Below, one piece after another: positions 11,945 through 23,079 of a stretch of DNA of 64,000 nucleotides (positions are counted from its first letter, which is position 1; every line of letters begins with the position of its first letter). Where the stretch lies: contig OY986439.1 in NCBI GenBank assembly GCA_963920525.1, positions 47,860,482 through 47,924,481 on the forward strand. Reading direction: 5' to 3'. The DNA comes from Dichetophora obliterata (taxonomy: Eukaryota; Arthropoda; Insecta; Diptera; Sciomyzidae). The notes below the pieces were generated by a model. It searched no databases, was not told the DNA's origin, and saw nothing but the letters and a program-made list of their open reading frames with translations. Position numbers and translations under genes: made by a program.

Positions 11945-12726
11945 TTTGCTTTTTTATTTTTTTTATTTACTTGATTGCTAAACCTTAACAGGTTTTATAG
12001 CAAATTTAAAATTATAAAATAAGATATTTAATACAATTCAAAAATATAAAGTATGATTTTGAATGAAATAATGTATTTTTAACAAACTAAAAAGTTTTAG
12101 TAAATTGCTTAAAGTATATAATTTTATTAAAGTATAAAAAATAATAGAAAAAAAGTTAAGTCAAAATCGATAAAATCAGACAGCATAGCAGGGTTGCGTT
12201 TTCAAGACAAACAAGGTCAAGTTAGCAACAATTTTTGTATACGGCGGAGTCGTGTGACAAACAAGGTCTCATACCCAATAAAACACCACTCCAATAGATA
12301 TATATATATAATATATCGTTCTGTCTCCCTGAAGCCGGTGAAATCCTGGCTTGACAGGGTGGTTACTCGATAAACTAGGTCAACTTCACCAAACCAATTT
12401 TCATAAAATAAAGAAAACCAGTTGCGAACGCAGGCACCAAGACAAACTAGGTCTTATCGGCCACTCATATTAATATATTACAAATCGATCTAACGTAGTG
12501 TTTCAAGAGGTAAAAAGACACCAAGACACCACGGTACCGTCAACAAATGTTGTCACAACCATCTTGAAGATATGAGGCAATTGAAGATCCCAGGTTTAGG
12601 TCCATTCAGATTATTTAGATATATTATACACCAAAATTTTACGCTTAGGTCCATTTAGATTGTTATATTAATGTGTTTACAAATCACCAGATGCATCAGA
12701 TATATGTTTGAAAGAACTTTACATAA
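11945..12726 (-). other. Probable 3' UTR of the 12.7-kb LINE, with repeated GACAAACAAGGTC motifs
   Basis: On the minus strand the stretch ends near 11945 in a CTGTTAAGGTTTAGC...AAATAAAAAAAATAAA tail that looks like a LINE 3' terminus. Within it GACAAACAAGGTC occurs at about 12208 and 12257, with variants GATAAACTAGGTC at about 12369 and GACAAACTAGGTC at about 12441. Whether this is one long 3' UTR or contains an insertion cannot be decided by eye. Confidence 0.35.
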
Positions 12727-14010
12727 TCAACGACGGTACTGCAGGTAATCTATAATTTTATGTTTGATTGAGTCCATGGATTCACTTAAGGATATAACAT
12801 CAGATACAAAATTAAAATCACCGCAAGCGCTTCTAAGAGGTTCATTTTGCAAATAATTAGTTCTACAAAAGTTCATGTGGAGTAACTTAAAAGATCTTCT
12901 AGGACGAAGAGGAATATTAAAATATATTTTACTCAATAAATATGGACTGTTTACATAGCCATGTAAAAGTTTTATAATCCAACAAGCATTTATCATAATT
13001 CTCCGATTTTTTAAAGACGGAAGATTTAAGAGTTGTAACCGATATTCATAAGGTGGTAAGTGAAAATCAGTATTACAATAAAGATAGCTTAAGCAAAACA
13101 AAAGAAATTGTTTCTGCACTGATTCAATGTCGTCTATGTAACAACCGTATCGTGGGCACCAAACAACTGAAGCGTATTCTAAGATAGGCCGCACTAGGGA
13201 AGTGAATAAGGTTTTCGTTATAAAAGGATCATTAAACTCTTTTGCCCAACGTTTAATAAATCCTAAAGTACTATTTGCTTTATTTATTATTTTATTTACA
13301 TGAATATTAAAGCGTAGTTTAGGATCCATTGTAACTCCAAGATCATTGAAACTATCTAAGGACTCCAATGGATAACCACAAATTTTGAAGGTACATTTAA
13401 TTGGTGGTTTGCGCGAGAAAGACATATGCTTGCATTTCTTCATGTTGAGGTTCATACGGTTCGTTTTGCACCAGTTATGAAGATGATCAATGTCGGCTTG
13501 CAAAAATACAGCGTCATTATCATTTTTAAAAGAAAGGAAGAGTTTGACGTCGTCAGCAAACATTAAGATGCTAGAATGCATTATGACAGATGGCAAATCG
13601 TTTATAAAAAGTAGAAACAGAAGAGGCCCAAGATGACTTCCTTGAGGTACTCCTGAAGTAACAGGAAACTCGTGTGATTTCTTGAGCTTAAAAAGAACAG
13701 ATTGTGTTCTATTGCTTAAGTAAGATTCAATCCACTTTACCAACGGTATAGGAAATCCAACAAGATGTAATTTTAAGATCAGTAGTTTGTGATTTACAAC
13801 GTCAAAAGCTTTGCTAAAATCCGTGTAAATGACATCAGTCTGCATGCCTTTTCCAAAGTTTTCTATAGTTTTTGATGTAAATTCGAGAAGGTTAGTAACA
13901 GTGGATTTTCCAGAAAGGAATCCATGTTGGAAAGGAGACATTAAAGATTTAACGCTATGCGATAGTCGTGATGTAACAATTGCCTCTAAAAGTTTAGGCA
14001 AAGCGCTCAA
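12727..14010 (-). CDS. CR1-like LINE reverse transcriptase, long open frame
   Basis: A 427-residue frame covers most of a LINE reverse transcriptase, which copies the element's RNA at the nicked target. RT landmarks are QHGFLSGKSTVTN (28-40), IYTDFSKAFD (61-70), TSGVPQGSHLGPLLF (118-132), the catalytic FADD (151-154), LGVTMDPKLRFNIHV and the thumb motif VRPILEYASVVWCPRYG. The frame is open to the C-terminal stop. The apparent start is internal: the same frame continues upstream to about 14340 (YKSGPDNIPSCILKYCCEEL, FIIPLHKSGNRS), broken by an in-frame stop. RNase H is absent, as expected for CR1-like elements. Good retention of the palm suggests a young copy. Confidence 0.85.
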   Translation of the reverse strand: MSALPKLLEAIVTSRLSHSVKSLMSPFQHGFLSGKSTVTNLLEFTSKTIENFGKGMQTDVIYTDFSKAFDVVNHKLLILKLHLVGFPIPLVKWIESYLSNRTQSVLFKLKKSHEFPVTSGVPQGSHLGPLLFLLFINDLPSVIMHSSILMFADDVKLFLSFKNDNDAVFLQADIDHLHNWCKTNRMNLNMKKCKHMSFSRKPPIKCTFKICGYPLESLDSFNDLGVTMDPKLRFNIHVNKIINKANSTLGFIKRWAKEFNDPFITKTLFTSLVRPILEYASVVWCPRYGCYIDDIESVQKQFLLFCLSYLYCNTDFHLPPYEYRLQLLNLPSLKNRRIMINACWIIKLLHGYVNSPYLLSKIYFNIPLRPRRSFKLLHMNFCRTNYLQNEPLRSACGDFNFVSDVISLSESMDSIKHKIIDYLQYRR

Positions 14011-14570
14011 TTTTGCGATGCCACGGTAGTTATTTATTAAAGACCTATTTCCGGATTTATGCAGCGGAATGATAAATGAATGCTTCCAGGCTGCAGGAAA
14101 ATAGCAGGATTTTAATGATGAAATAAATAGTAAAGAGATTGGAGTTACTAATTCTTCACAGCAGTATTTTAATATACACGAAGGTATGTTATCAGGACCA
14201 CTTTTATATGATGTTTTAATATTTTTTAAAAATGATAAGACTGTGTTAGTGTCAATTATTGGGAAATATATATCCCCAGATTGAATATTGAAAGGATAAC
14301 TTAAATAATCATAGGACGATGATGAATAAGTCGACTTGAAAAAGTCAGCAAAAAGATTGCAATACTATTATCATTATCAGACTCAACCGAATTATACTTC
14401 ATAGGATAGGAATCAATCTTGCGTTTTGTGTTAACAAAGTTCCAGAAGGATTTAGCATCAGATTTGATGTTTAATTTTACTTTTGTTAAGTAGGTATTAT
14501 AGGATTGTTTGCATAACTGTTGATAACTGTATTTAATCGAGGTTAATTTAACTTTTTTTAAAATGTTAAA
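14011..14570 (-). pseudogene. 5' remnant of the same LINE (RT N-terminus and linker)
   Basis: Read upstream on the minus strand, the sequence encodes KSGPDNIPSCILKYC, then a frameshift near 14350. It continues with KSFWNFVNTKRKIDSYPMKYNS near 14400-14480, the linker that precedes the RT in this LINE group. Recognisable coding ends near 14560 and no endonuclease was found, so the element is 5'-truncated there. Confidence 0.7.
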
Positions 14571-16211
14571 ATTTTTGGGTTAATTTAACTGGCAATTTAT
14601 GTTTTGTGACTTCCAAAAATGTGTTAAAAGTATTTTATCAGTTTGAACATAACGAAAGACTATAAATTTAGTTATTTTTGCATTACAAACTGAATACGTG
14701 GCGCTTATAGCCACAAAATACTCTGATCCACGTACTCAGTGAAAATAATCCCATGAATAAATCATGTCCTCAAGCGGAAACAATCGCGCAAAGTTTGATG
14801 AAAGGCAAACAAACAAAATTCAAATTAATTTCAAGAATTAGATACTCGTCAAACCAACAGACAGACAAGCAAACAGACCAACACACGTGTTCAACAGATG
14901 TGAACAAATAGCGCTCCTTTAAAATAGATGAGAAAAAAAAACATTAAAATTAAAACCTAAGAATACATCTAAATAAAAAAAGGGAGATAAAAGAAAAAAA
15001 TCGAGATAAAATTCTAAAGGATGCCTTAACTGTGCAGAGAATAAAACGAAATAGCTGAAAAATATAATCGCATTTACCACAATCAAACAAACACAAACAA
15101 GTAAATGCTGAGAAACCAACAAAGCTTGCGAAAAGCTGTTATGTGTGTTTGTGTGAGTTATCAGGATATCAGTTTGTATGCATGTGCTTATAGAATCAAC
15201 ACAAATACAAAATTATCACATGCACACACACAGTGTTGCCAAAGAAAACTCTACTCCACACACATGCACAAACACAATACATATTCAGGTGGGCAAAAAA
15301 CAAACAAGCCACTGATACACCGACCGACCAACAAATGTGGCACATTTGCTGATGCAACCCGTTAATATATAGAACCGAACCACAGCGCTAGAAGTGGTAC
15401 CCGCAGCATTTCAGCCACAAGGGTTGTCCAAGCAAATGCTGCAGGATTACTACAAATGTGCATCCTAGGCGTTGGACAGCAAAAAAACAAAGAAAAACAA
15501 GAAAAAAAATTATTCCAAAACCCACTCTAAAACCTTGAGAATCAAATTAAAACACTGAAAAAGACCGGAAAATTATAACAAACAACGTTGCTATGAAGAA
15601 TCCACAACAAAAAAAGGAAAAAATATTACAACAAATACCAACGCTTTGGGATATAGAGAAAAATTTCAGAAAAAAAATATTTATTCCATTCCAAACAAAT
15701 GAAAAATCCCTAAAAAAAATTAAAGAATTAAAATAAATTTAAAGAACTTCTGCAACTTCGTCGCTGAAGCTCTTAGCTCAGCCCTAGCAACGCGTTATAG
15801 AACAAATGGACAGACTTGGTTTAGAGATTTACTGCAGCACCAACAGGAGCGCATGCAAACAGAAAATGGAGAAAACTAAAAAAAACTCATTAAAGTTGCT
15901 GGGACAGCTATATATATAATAACTCGAAGATTAAGCGGGCTAGTAGCAGTAGCAGTACTAGTAGTAGTTGTAGTTTTAGGAGTAGTTGTTGCTGTTCTTG
16001 TTGATAGACAGGTATAAAAACCTTGCTTCAAGGACAATCATCATGAACATGAATAAAACAACTTTTACACAACTTTAACAGCGATGCTTGAGTGATGGTT
16101 GGGCAGGAAAATACATTATTGATAGGCATTTAATTTTATTGCGAAGAGGACGAATGTGAATTTAATTTTTTTTTAAATTATCTACATTGGACATAAAAAG
16201 TTCATAACCTT
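14571..16211. other. Low-complexity spacer
   Basis: A-rich sequence with CAAACAAACA and TAGTAGTAG runs (about 15943-15990). No coding region, RNA gene or element boundary could be supported. Confidence 0.45.
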
Positions 16212-16215
16212 TTAA

Positions 16216-16353
16216 CCCTTTATAAGGCAGCGGGAATATTTTTCCCACCAACATCAGTGGTACATTTCAAGCATACAATATAATTAACATATTCTCCCTG
16301 AGTATTTTACCAAAAATTTTGGTGGTAAAATATCAGCTCTGCCTTATAAAGGA
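16216..16353. mobile_element. piggyBac-type MITE, 138 bp
   Basis: The terminal inverted repeats are CCCTTTATAAGGCAG (16216-16230) and CTGCCTTATAAAGGA (16339-16353), 14 of 15 complementary. Each is directly flanked by TTAA (16212-16215 and 16354-16357), the exact target duplication of piggyBac transposases. Inside the ends, GGGAATATTTTTCCCACCA and TTTTGGTGGTAAAATATC add further partial symmetry. No coding capacity; it would be moved in trans. Confidence 0.8.
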
Positions 16354-16357
16354 TTAA

Positions 16358-17449
16358 GAACTATGTGCTAAAATTTTCTTTTAAAAAAAGCTTTTAAAAT
16401 AGCGTTTGCTAAAATAAATTATGCTGAAGTCTTCCTTTTTTTTGCTTATATCTTTAAGAATAAAGTTTCACTTTTGATACAACAAAGTACTTTTTGCGGT
16501 ATAGCAATGCGCTTCAAATAGGAAAACGAATGCAAGCCCCAAGCTATTCTTTCGTTTTCTATTGAACATTTGTTTGCATATTTAAAAGTGTTGTAATATT
16601 TTCGACAATATGAAAAACACTGTCATTCTAACTGTGGGCCTAGACCACCTGAACGAACAAAAAATTCATCGCGAACAATTTATTGCAATAAATTCTTCGT
16701 TCGGAGTACTGTTTAGACCGCACAAACATCAATCACGAACAAACATTGGCTGCCATCTAGAATGTTCAGGCGGTGTAAACAGCAATTTGTGCATTTGGCC
16801 GAACATCAATAAATGCAGGGCTGATAACTCCTTATCTGGTTGATACTCAAACTTGTGCTCTGTTTCTCAACAACAAATGGTTTGCCACTCCAATATATTA
16901 CTTGTATTAGCAATATATTACTTGTATTAGTTATTATATAAAAAACTCGTATTTAATTTTCAGCTTAAGGGCCCGTTTAAGTTTTTCGACGATCAAGAAC
17001 TATTTTTTTCACATTTTTCGTATGTATAATATCGTAAAAAAGTTCTCAAAAAGTTAAAAGTCAATTAAAAAACAATTGTTGTAATTATAACCACAAACTT
17101 AAAAAGAAAAGACAATGAAAACTGTACATGTAAAAACTTTAAACGCGTTTTTCTCGAAAAGTGTTGTTTGAAACCGATGGACAGCATTACTCGAACACTA
17201 GCCAAAGATCGCTGCCAAATTGTACGCACTTGTTAAGCAAATACAATTGGTACTTCGTTCTATTTTTATTTGAGAGAAGTATATTAAATACTTTAGAGAA
17301 ATAGCCATAACTTTAAAAATTGCTTTTAGCCAAAAGTCGTGTTTTTAACTACCATTTTAGTTGAAATAAAAATGTTTCTAATATCTTCCATTAAAAACTC
17401 AAAAAATTATTAAAAATTTTTTTTTCTAAATGACCTTGTTATTTATTAC
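16358..17449. other. AT-rich spacer with one short palindrome
   Basis: No gene is supported. GAACAATTTATTGCAATAAATT at about 16674 is a short palindrome. The open frame over 16610-16843 has no recognisable motif. Confidence 0.4.
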
Positions 17450-20261
17450 GTTGATTTTATATGATTTAAATACCAATTCTAAATGTTTGATAGTTTAAAT
17501 CATACTTGATTTTATATACAAATTCTAGTTGGTTGATAGTTTAAAATCGTTTTTTGAGCTTTAGGTCAAGGTATGAACAATTAATTGTTCTAACGAATTT
17601 TTCCAAAGAAACAACAACAGCGTTTTCAATATGAAAAGGAAAACATCACTAGCTGATTTTATTGCAATTTCGGCCCTGCTACAGGCTACATCAGTAATTT
17701 TTGTGATACGCAGTGCAAGCGCATTTTAGCGCACTACACCACAGAGGCGATGAGATTTTTAGTATCAATTTCTCAGTTTTTCTCCTCTCATATTTTCCTA
17801 TTGTTGTTGTATTTTTGCTACTTTAGTTTTTATGCTTATGTTATTATTATGGAGTCCAACAGTCTGTTGGGAGTCTTCCACTGACAAAGCGTGGTTACTG
17901 AAATTGTTTTTAGATTTTTGCAGCCTGTTTCTGTTTGGTCGTGCTCTACCATTTGCTTAAAGTTTTTTTTTCCAAATGACCTTGTTATTTATTATGTTGA
18001 TTTTATATGATTTAAATACAAATTATAAATGTTTGATAGTTTAAACCATACTTGATTTTAAATACAAATTCTAGTTGTTTGATAGTTTAAAATAGTTTAT
18101 TGATCTTTAGGTCAAGGTTAGAAAAATTAATTGTTCTGACGAATTTTTTTAAAGAAATAACAACAACAACAACGTTTTCAATATGAAGAGGAAAACATCC
18201 CTAGCTGATTGTATTGCAATTTCGGCCCTGCTAAAGGATTCATCAGAAAATTTTGTGATCGCCGTCAGTGCTGTAAAAAATGCATTCATTTGTGATTTAA
18301 AATCATTTAATTCCGAATCAATGATTTAAAAAAGAATAAGTTATTAAAATTTTTTTTCTAAATGACCTTGTTATTATTACGTTGATACGAAGATTTTAAA
18401 TTTTAAATCACAATCAATGATTTGAAAAAATGAATGCAATCATTTTATAAAATCATTGATTGTAATTTGAAATTTCAAGTCCCAATCAATGATTTGAAAA
18501 AAAGAATGCAATCATTTTTTTAAATTATTGATTGAGATTTTAAAATTTAAATCACAATCAATGATTTGAAAAATGAATGCAATCAATTTTTTAAATTATT
18601 GATTGGGAATTAAATGATTTTAAATCATAAATGAATGCATTCATTAATTTAAATCATTTTTTGTTTATTTTTTTTTATTTTATTTAAAATTTTTTGTTAG
18701 AAATGACAAAACTCAAATTTTTAAGGCGTGCAAATTTTCACAACATTTTCGACAGAGCAGTACTCTGTTCCGCTGCGTGAAATTATCGCAACATGTTTCT
18801 GAGCAACATTTTTTCACGACAATTTAATTGTACTGCCTGTTTATTACTACGTTAACCACTGGAATATTGCGCAATACGAAACAAAAGAAATAAACACGCA
18901 TATGAACCGAATAGCCGAATATTGAGTTTCAGCATTGCAATATTTCTTTGGTTTAAATTTTAGTACAGAAAAATTTTAGTTATGGGTTAGTATTTGTGAA
19001 AGTTTAAATTTTAAACAGCAATTTTAAAAAATATGCAGTATACTTTGAGCTGTACGGAAATTTATTCCAAGATTTTTAACCGTGAAAAAGGAAATGGAAT
19101 ATTAAAAATGTAAGCTAAACATGTGAAAGAGCGCGAGAGCGAACCGAACAATAAATAACAAAATAAAATTAAAAAGCTCTAAAAAAATTATTTTTGCTTG
19201 CAAGTAACAAAGATAAACTGTTAAACAAATAATATTAGTCTATGAATTTCCAATACTTGTTCATCAGAGATATCAATACTTTTGATAATAAGATATGTTA
19301 CAGAAAAACATGGACCCCCCGCTATAAAATGTGTTTTCTCATCTTGTCCCAAGGACTCAATCGAAGCCGGATTGATCCAAACACACTGTTTAATAAAAAA
19401 TATCTTACTTACTTCACACTGATATTTTAAAACATTATGTTATTAAGATTACAGTGACTGTTTTAAGTTTAAATAAATGAATGAAATATCGTGAATGCAG
19501 TCAATAATTTCAAAAATGATTGCATTCATTTTTTTCAAATCATTGATTGGGACTTGAAATTTTAAATCACAATCAATGATTTGAAAAATTGAATGCAATC
19601 ACTTTTTCAAATCATTGATTGGGACTTGAAATTTGTGTATAAAATTGAATGTGATTTGAAATTTCAAATCACATTCAATGACTAGGAAAAACTATTGCAT
19701 TCATTTTGTATATAAATCACATTATTTAAGTTCACAAATGATTGCATTCTTTTACAGCTCTGATCGCCGTGAAAGCGCATTACACAACTTCAGCACAACT
19801 TCAGTAACCATGCTTTGTTAGTGGAAGACTTCCAACAGACTGTTGGACTCCATAATAATAAAATAAGCATAAAAACTAAACTAAAGCAAATAAACAACAA
19901 CAAACATGAAAATATGAAATGGGAGAAAAACTGAGAAACTGACACTTAAAATCTCATCGCCTCTGCGGTGCATGTGCAAATGCGCTTTCACGGCGTATCA
20001 CAAAGATTTCTGATGAAGCCTTTAGCAAGGCCGAAATTGCAATAAAATAAGCTAGTGATGTTTTCCTTTTCCTATTGAAAAAGTTGTTGTTGTTGTTGTT
20101 TCTTTGGAAAAATTCGTTAGGACAATTAATTGTTCTAACCTTGACCTAAAGCTCAATAAACGATTTTAGACTATCGAACAACTAGAATTTGTATATAAAA
20201 TCTAATATGATTTAAACTATCAAACATTTAGAATTTGTATTTAAACCATATAAAATCTACA
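17450..20261. mobile_element. Large foldback element with compound inverted arms
   Basis: The outer arms 17450-17906 and 19797-20261 are inverted copies. Shared blocks are GATTTTATATGATTTAAATAC, TTTAGGTCAAGGT, AATTAATTGTTCTAACGAAT, GGAAAACATCACTAGCTGAT, TTGCAATTTCGGCC and GGAGTCCAACAGTCTGTTGG. The left side carries a second, direct copy of part of the arm (about 17968-18260). The inner arms (18255-18675 and 19495-19765) are arrays of a unit built from AATCAATGATTTGAAAAA and AATGAATGCAATCATTTT, again mirrored. The ~800-bp centre includes a MITE fragment. No transposase was seen. Confidence 0.75.
18722..18850 (+). mobile_element. Partial copy of the Tc1/mariner-type MITE seen at 41.1 kb
   Basis: The stretch ...AATTTTCACAACATTTTCG, CAGTACTCTGTT, CGCTGCGTGAAATTATCGCA and CACGACAATTTAATTGTA is collinear with 41.16-41.28 kb at high identity. 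The outer terminal repeats are missing here. Confidence 0.7.
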
Positions 20262-22648
20262 GAATAAGTTAAGTTAATTTAACATTATTACAACATTTCT
20301 TTTTGTAGCACATATAAAAAATGTTTGCGTGTTGTAGTTGTATCAAATACAGTAACGAGTTAGCAACTTAGATTATATAAAAAAAGAAATGGAGTATCCA
20401 ACGAAAGGGAATGCTTCCTACATTCCATGGAATGTTTCCTGTTTATTTCCGGGAATGTTTCCATTTCCTGGAGGGTTGTGACTTAAGCTTCAAAATTAAG
20501 TTGGCCTTTGTCATTTATCAATGTCAATAGCAACTTTAATTTTTCTTTCATTGCAAGTTGTTTTAATAAATAGATTTTTCTTTTGACATCTCTTTCAATA
20601 TGATTCTATCGTCTCGTGGGAAGCTCTTTCGTCAAATAATATCAAGAAAATCACTTCCTCTGACAAGTACCAAAGATTTAGAGAAAATGGCTTTAACGCA
20701 GCATTTGGTATCTCGAAATCAATCAATTTATAATGATGGAGGCTCTGCAGTTAACGTAAAAAATATTTTTTTGGAGTGTATGCTGCGAACGGAGCCTCGT
20801 ACTATTAAAAAACGTAAATAGTTTAAACGAAAATACAAATTTTTCAAATCACCGTTATTTTGTAGAGGTCTAATTTAATTGGTCACGAAAAGTGTAAGTT
20901 TTAAGTGAGTGAATAGCTGTCACCATCCATCGAGTTTAATGGATTGCTCCAAAAGTTTCCACCGATTCTATTTTTTAACATCTATTTTTAAATCTAGTAT
21001 CCAAAATTTGAGCACGTTTTCATAAATTCTGATCTGTTATACTTATTCTCTCAAAAAAAAATCATGATTTTAAGTTACAAATTGAGTGAGATGTGAATTT
21101 TTAAACTTAAGGGCTTTTTCGTAAATTTTCTCCAACTAAAACAGTAAACATACAGCTTGCATAAACATTTTTAAATTCGCCCCTTTCCCCCCGAAATATT
21201 TTCCTTGATCCTACCCCTGCTTAAGCTTATTTAGTAGCTGGATATTTCAGGATGTTAATATATTTGATTGGCAACATTGAATTTCCTTCACTCTTGGCAC
21301 ATTATTATCATGCCATCTTAATATTTCAGTAACCATCCCAAGTGAAATTTGACAATTAATGTTAAACGCTTTGACAACATTTTGTCAACAATGACCAACA
21401 AAGCATTTGACTTTTGACACGCGCACACAAACAATCACGAATTGTGTTTCTGGTTCAACGTCAAAACACACCTACAACCAAAGTTTGTTTATTTTTACTA
21501 TATTCCTTACAGCTTTATATTTACTGAGCTATTTTTTGGGTTCCTAAAACTTATTGGCTAAAAACTTTCTTGAATTATTGTCGCACATATTTGGACTTTG
21601 CTTAACCTTATTTATTTTTATATAGGTACCTATTATTATTTATTTTTGAACTGAAATTCTTCAAATTCCCTGAACGACGGCTAAAATAAACATAAAACAA
21701 TCACGTTTATCTAAAACCTTATATAAAGTCCTTTTTCCAACTATGTCTATTTGACTGGATTAAGCGTTGGCTATTTGTTGGCCATCCAACACTGACAGTT
21801 GCTCATTTGCAACTAATAAATTATTTCAATTCTGTGGCCAAAAAGTTTTACCAAAGCAGACATGATCTTCCGTTAGCGCCTCTGCCTTTTATGCTTCCCG
21901 TTTATGCTATCTAGTTGTACGGGTGTGTGTGTGAGTTTTTATTTGTTTTGTTGCCCAATTTTATGCATAAATAATTTGTACAACAGGCTCGTTTTCAGCT
22001 ACAAATCATTGTGGTCATTGCGGAATAGTTGTTGGTGTTGCTGTTTTATAAACTTTTGACAGCTATTTCTTTGTCGATTTTCCTTTGCTATGTGTAAAAA
22101 AAAACTTTCTTTATTTTTTACTAACGACTCGAACATCAACAAGAAAAACAACAACACGCACAACTTTCTTGTCAACACTTTATTTAGCAACAGCCGAGAT
22201 TGATCTTTGTATGTTTATGTCAGCGTGTGTTAGAGTGTGTTTGTAAGTTTCTTAACCAATATATTTTTTTATGGTTCATGTTCTTTTTTGCGTTGGCATC
22301 TCTTGATCTAGGACTGTGGTCATCACTCTGTTGATGTTTTGACAAATAAACAAATGCACGATGTTGTTTCAACTCTGATGGACCAAATAAAGTCGTTAGG
22401 TTTGGTGCGTAAATGTTGTTATGTCATTCAAAAAAATTGACCAAAATAGACAATCAGTCCCATTGGATCTTTTTTCTTTTTCTGTGAGATATTTTTGTTT
22501 TGATCAGAAATAATTTCATTCTCATAATTTAAGTAGAACTCACTATGTTTTTTTTTATTTTCAATTATCGATTTATAGCAAGTTATATAGCAATAGCTAT
22601 GGGTAGAGGTGTGAAACCTGCTTTATATAACAAAACTAGTTTTTAAAA
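20262..22648. other. Spacer, no gene supported
   Basis: AT-rich sequence. GAATG/TTCC-rich words cluster at 20405-20465 (GGAATGCTTCC, CCATGGAATGTTTCC, GGGAATGTTTCC). A 73-codon open frame at 20600-20821 is basic and has no motif I recognise. Confidence 0.4.
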
Positions 22649-23079
22649 TCTATATAAATAAAAATCAAATGTCGTTCGTTGGTAATTGCATCAGTTGAGA
22701 ACGGCTGAACCGATTTGGATAATTTTTTTTTAAAATGTTCGTAATAGTTCAACTTTGGTTTTTACGGAAAGAAAAATTGACCACGCCCACTTTGCGCCCA
22801 CTTTTTTGATTTATCTAAAATCGGAAAACGGCTGGACCGATTTGGATTATTTTTTTTTTAATGTTCATAGTAATCCAATTTAAGTTTTGTCGGAAAGAAA
22901 AATTGACCACGCCCACTTTTGCGCCCACTTTTGCGCCCACTTTTTTCAATTTATCTAAAATCGGAAAACGGCTGGACCGATTTGGATAATTTTTTTTTCA
23001 AATGATCGTAGTAATCCAATTTAAGTGTTTACTGAAAGAAAAATTGACCACGCCCACTTTTGCGCCCACTGTTTTGATA
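22649..23079 (+). mobile_element. Helitron-like 5' fragment with ~130-bp internal repeats
   Basis: The stretch starts A|TCTATATAAATAAAAATC at 22649 and contains AACGGCTG(A/G)ACCGATTTGGAT three times, at about 22700, 22827 and 22967. Each is followed by GAAAGAAAAATTGACCACGCCC and one or more GCGCCCACTTTT blocks. It stops at 23079, where a second, complete Helitron-like element begins, so it was probably split by that insertion. Confidence 0.5.

Noticed and set aside
20600..20821. A 73-codon basic open frame
   Set aside because: No motif, no splice or promoter context, and its length is within chance in a window this size.
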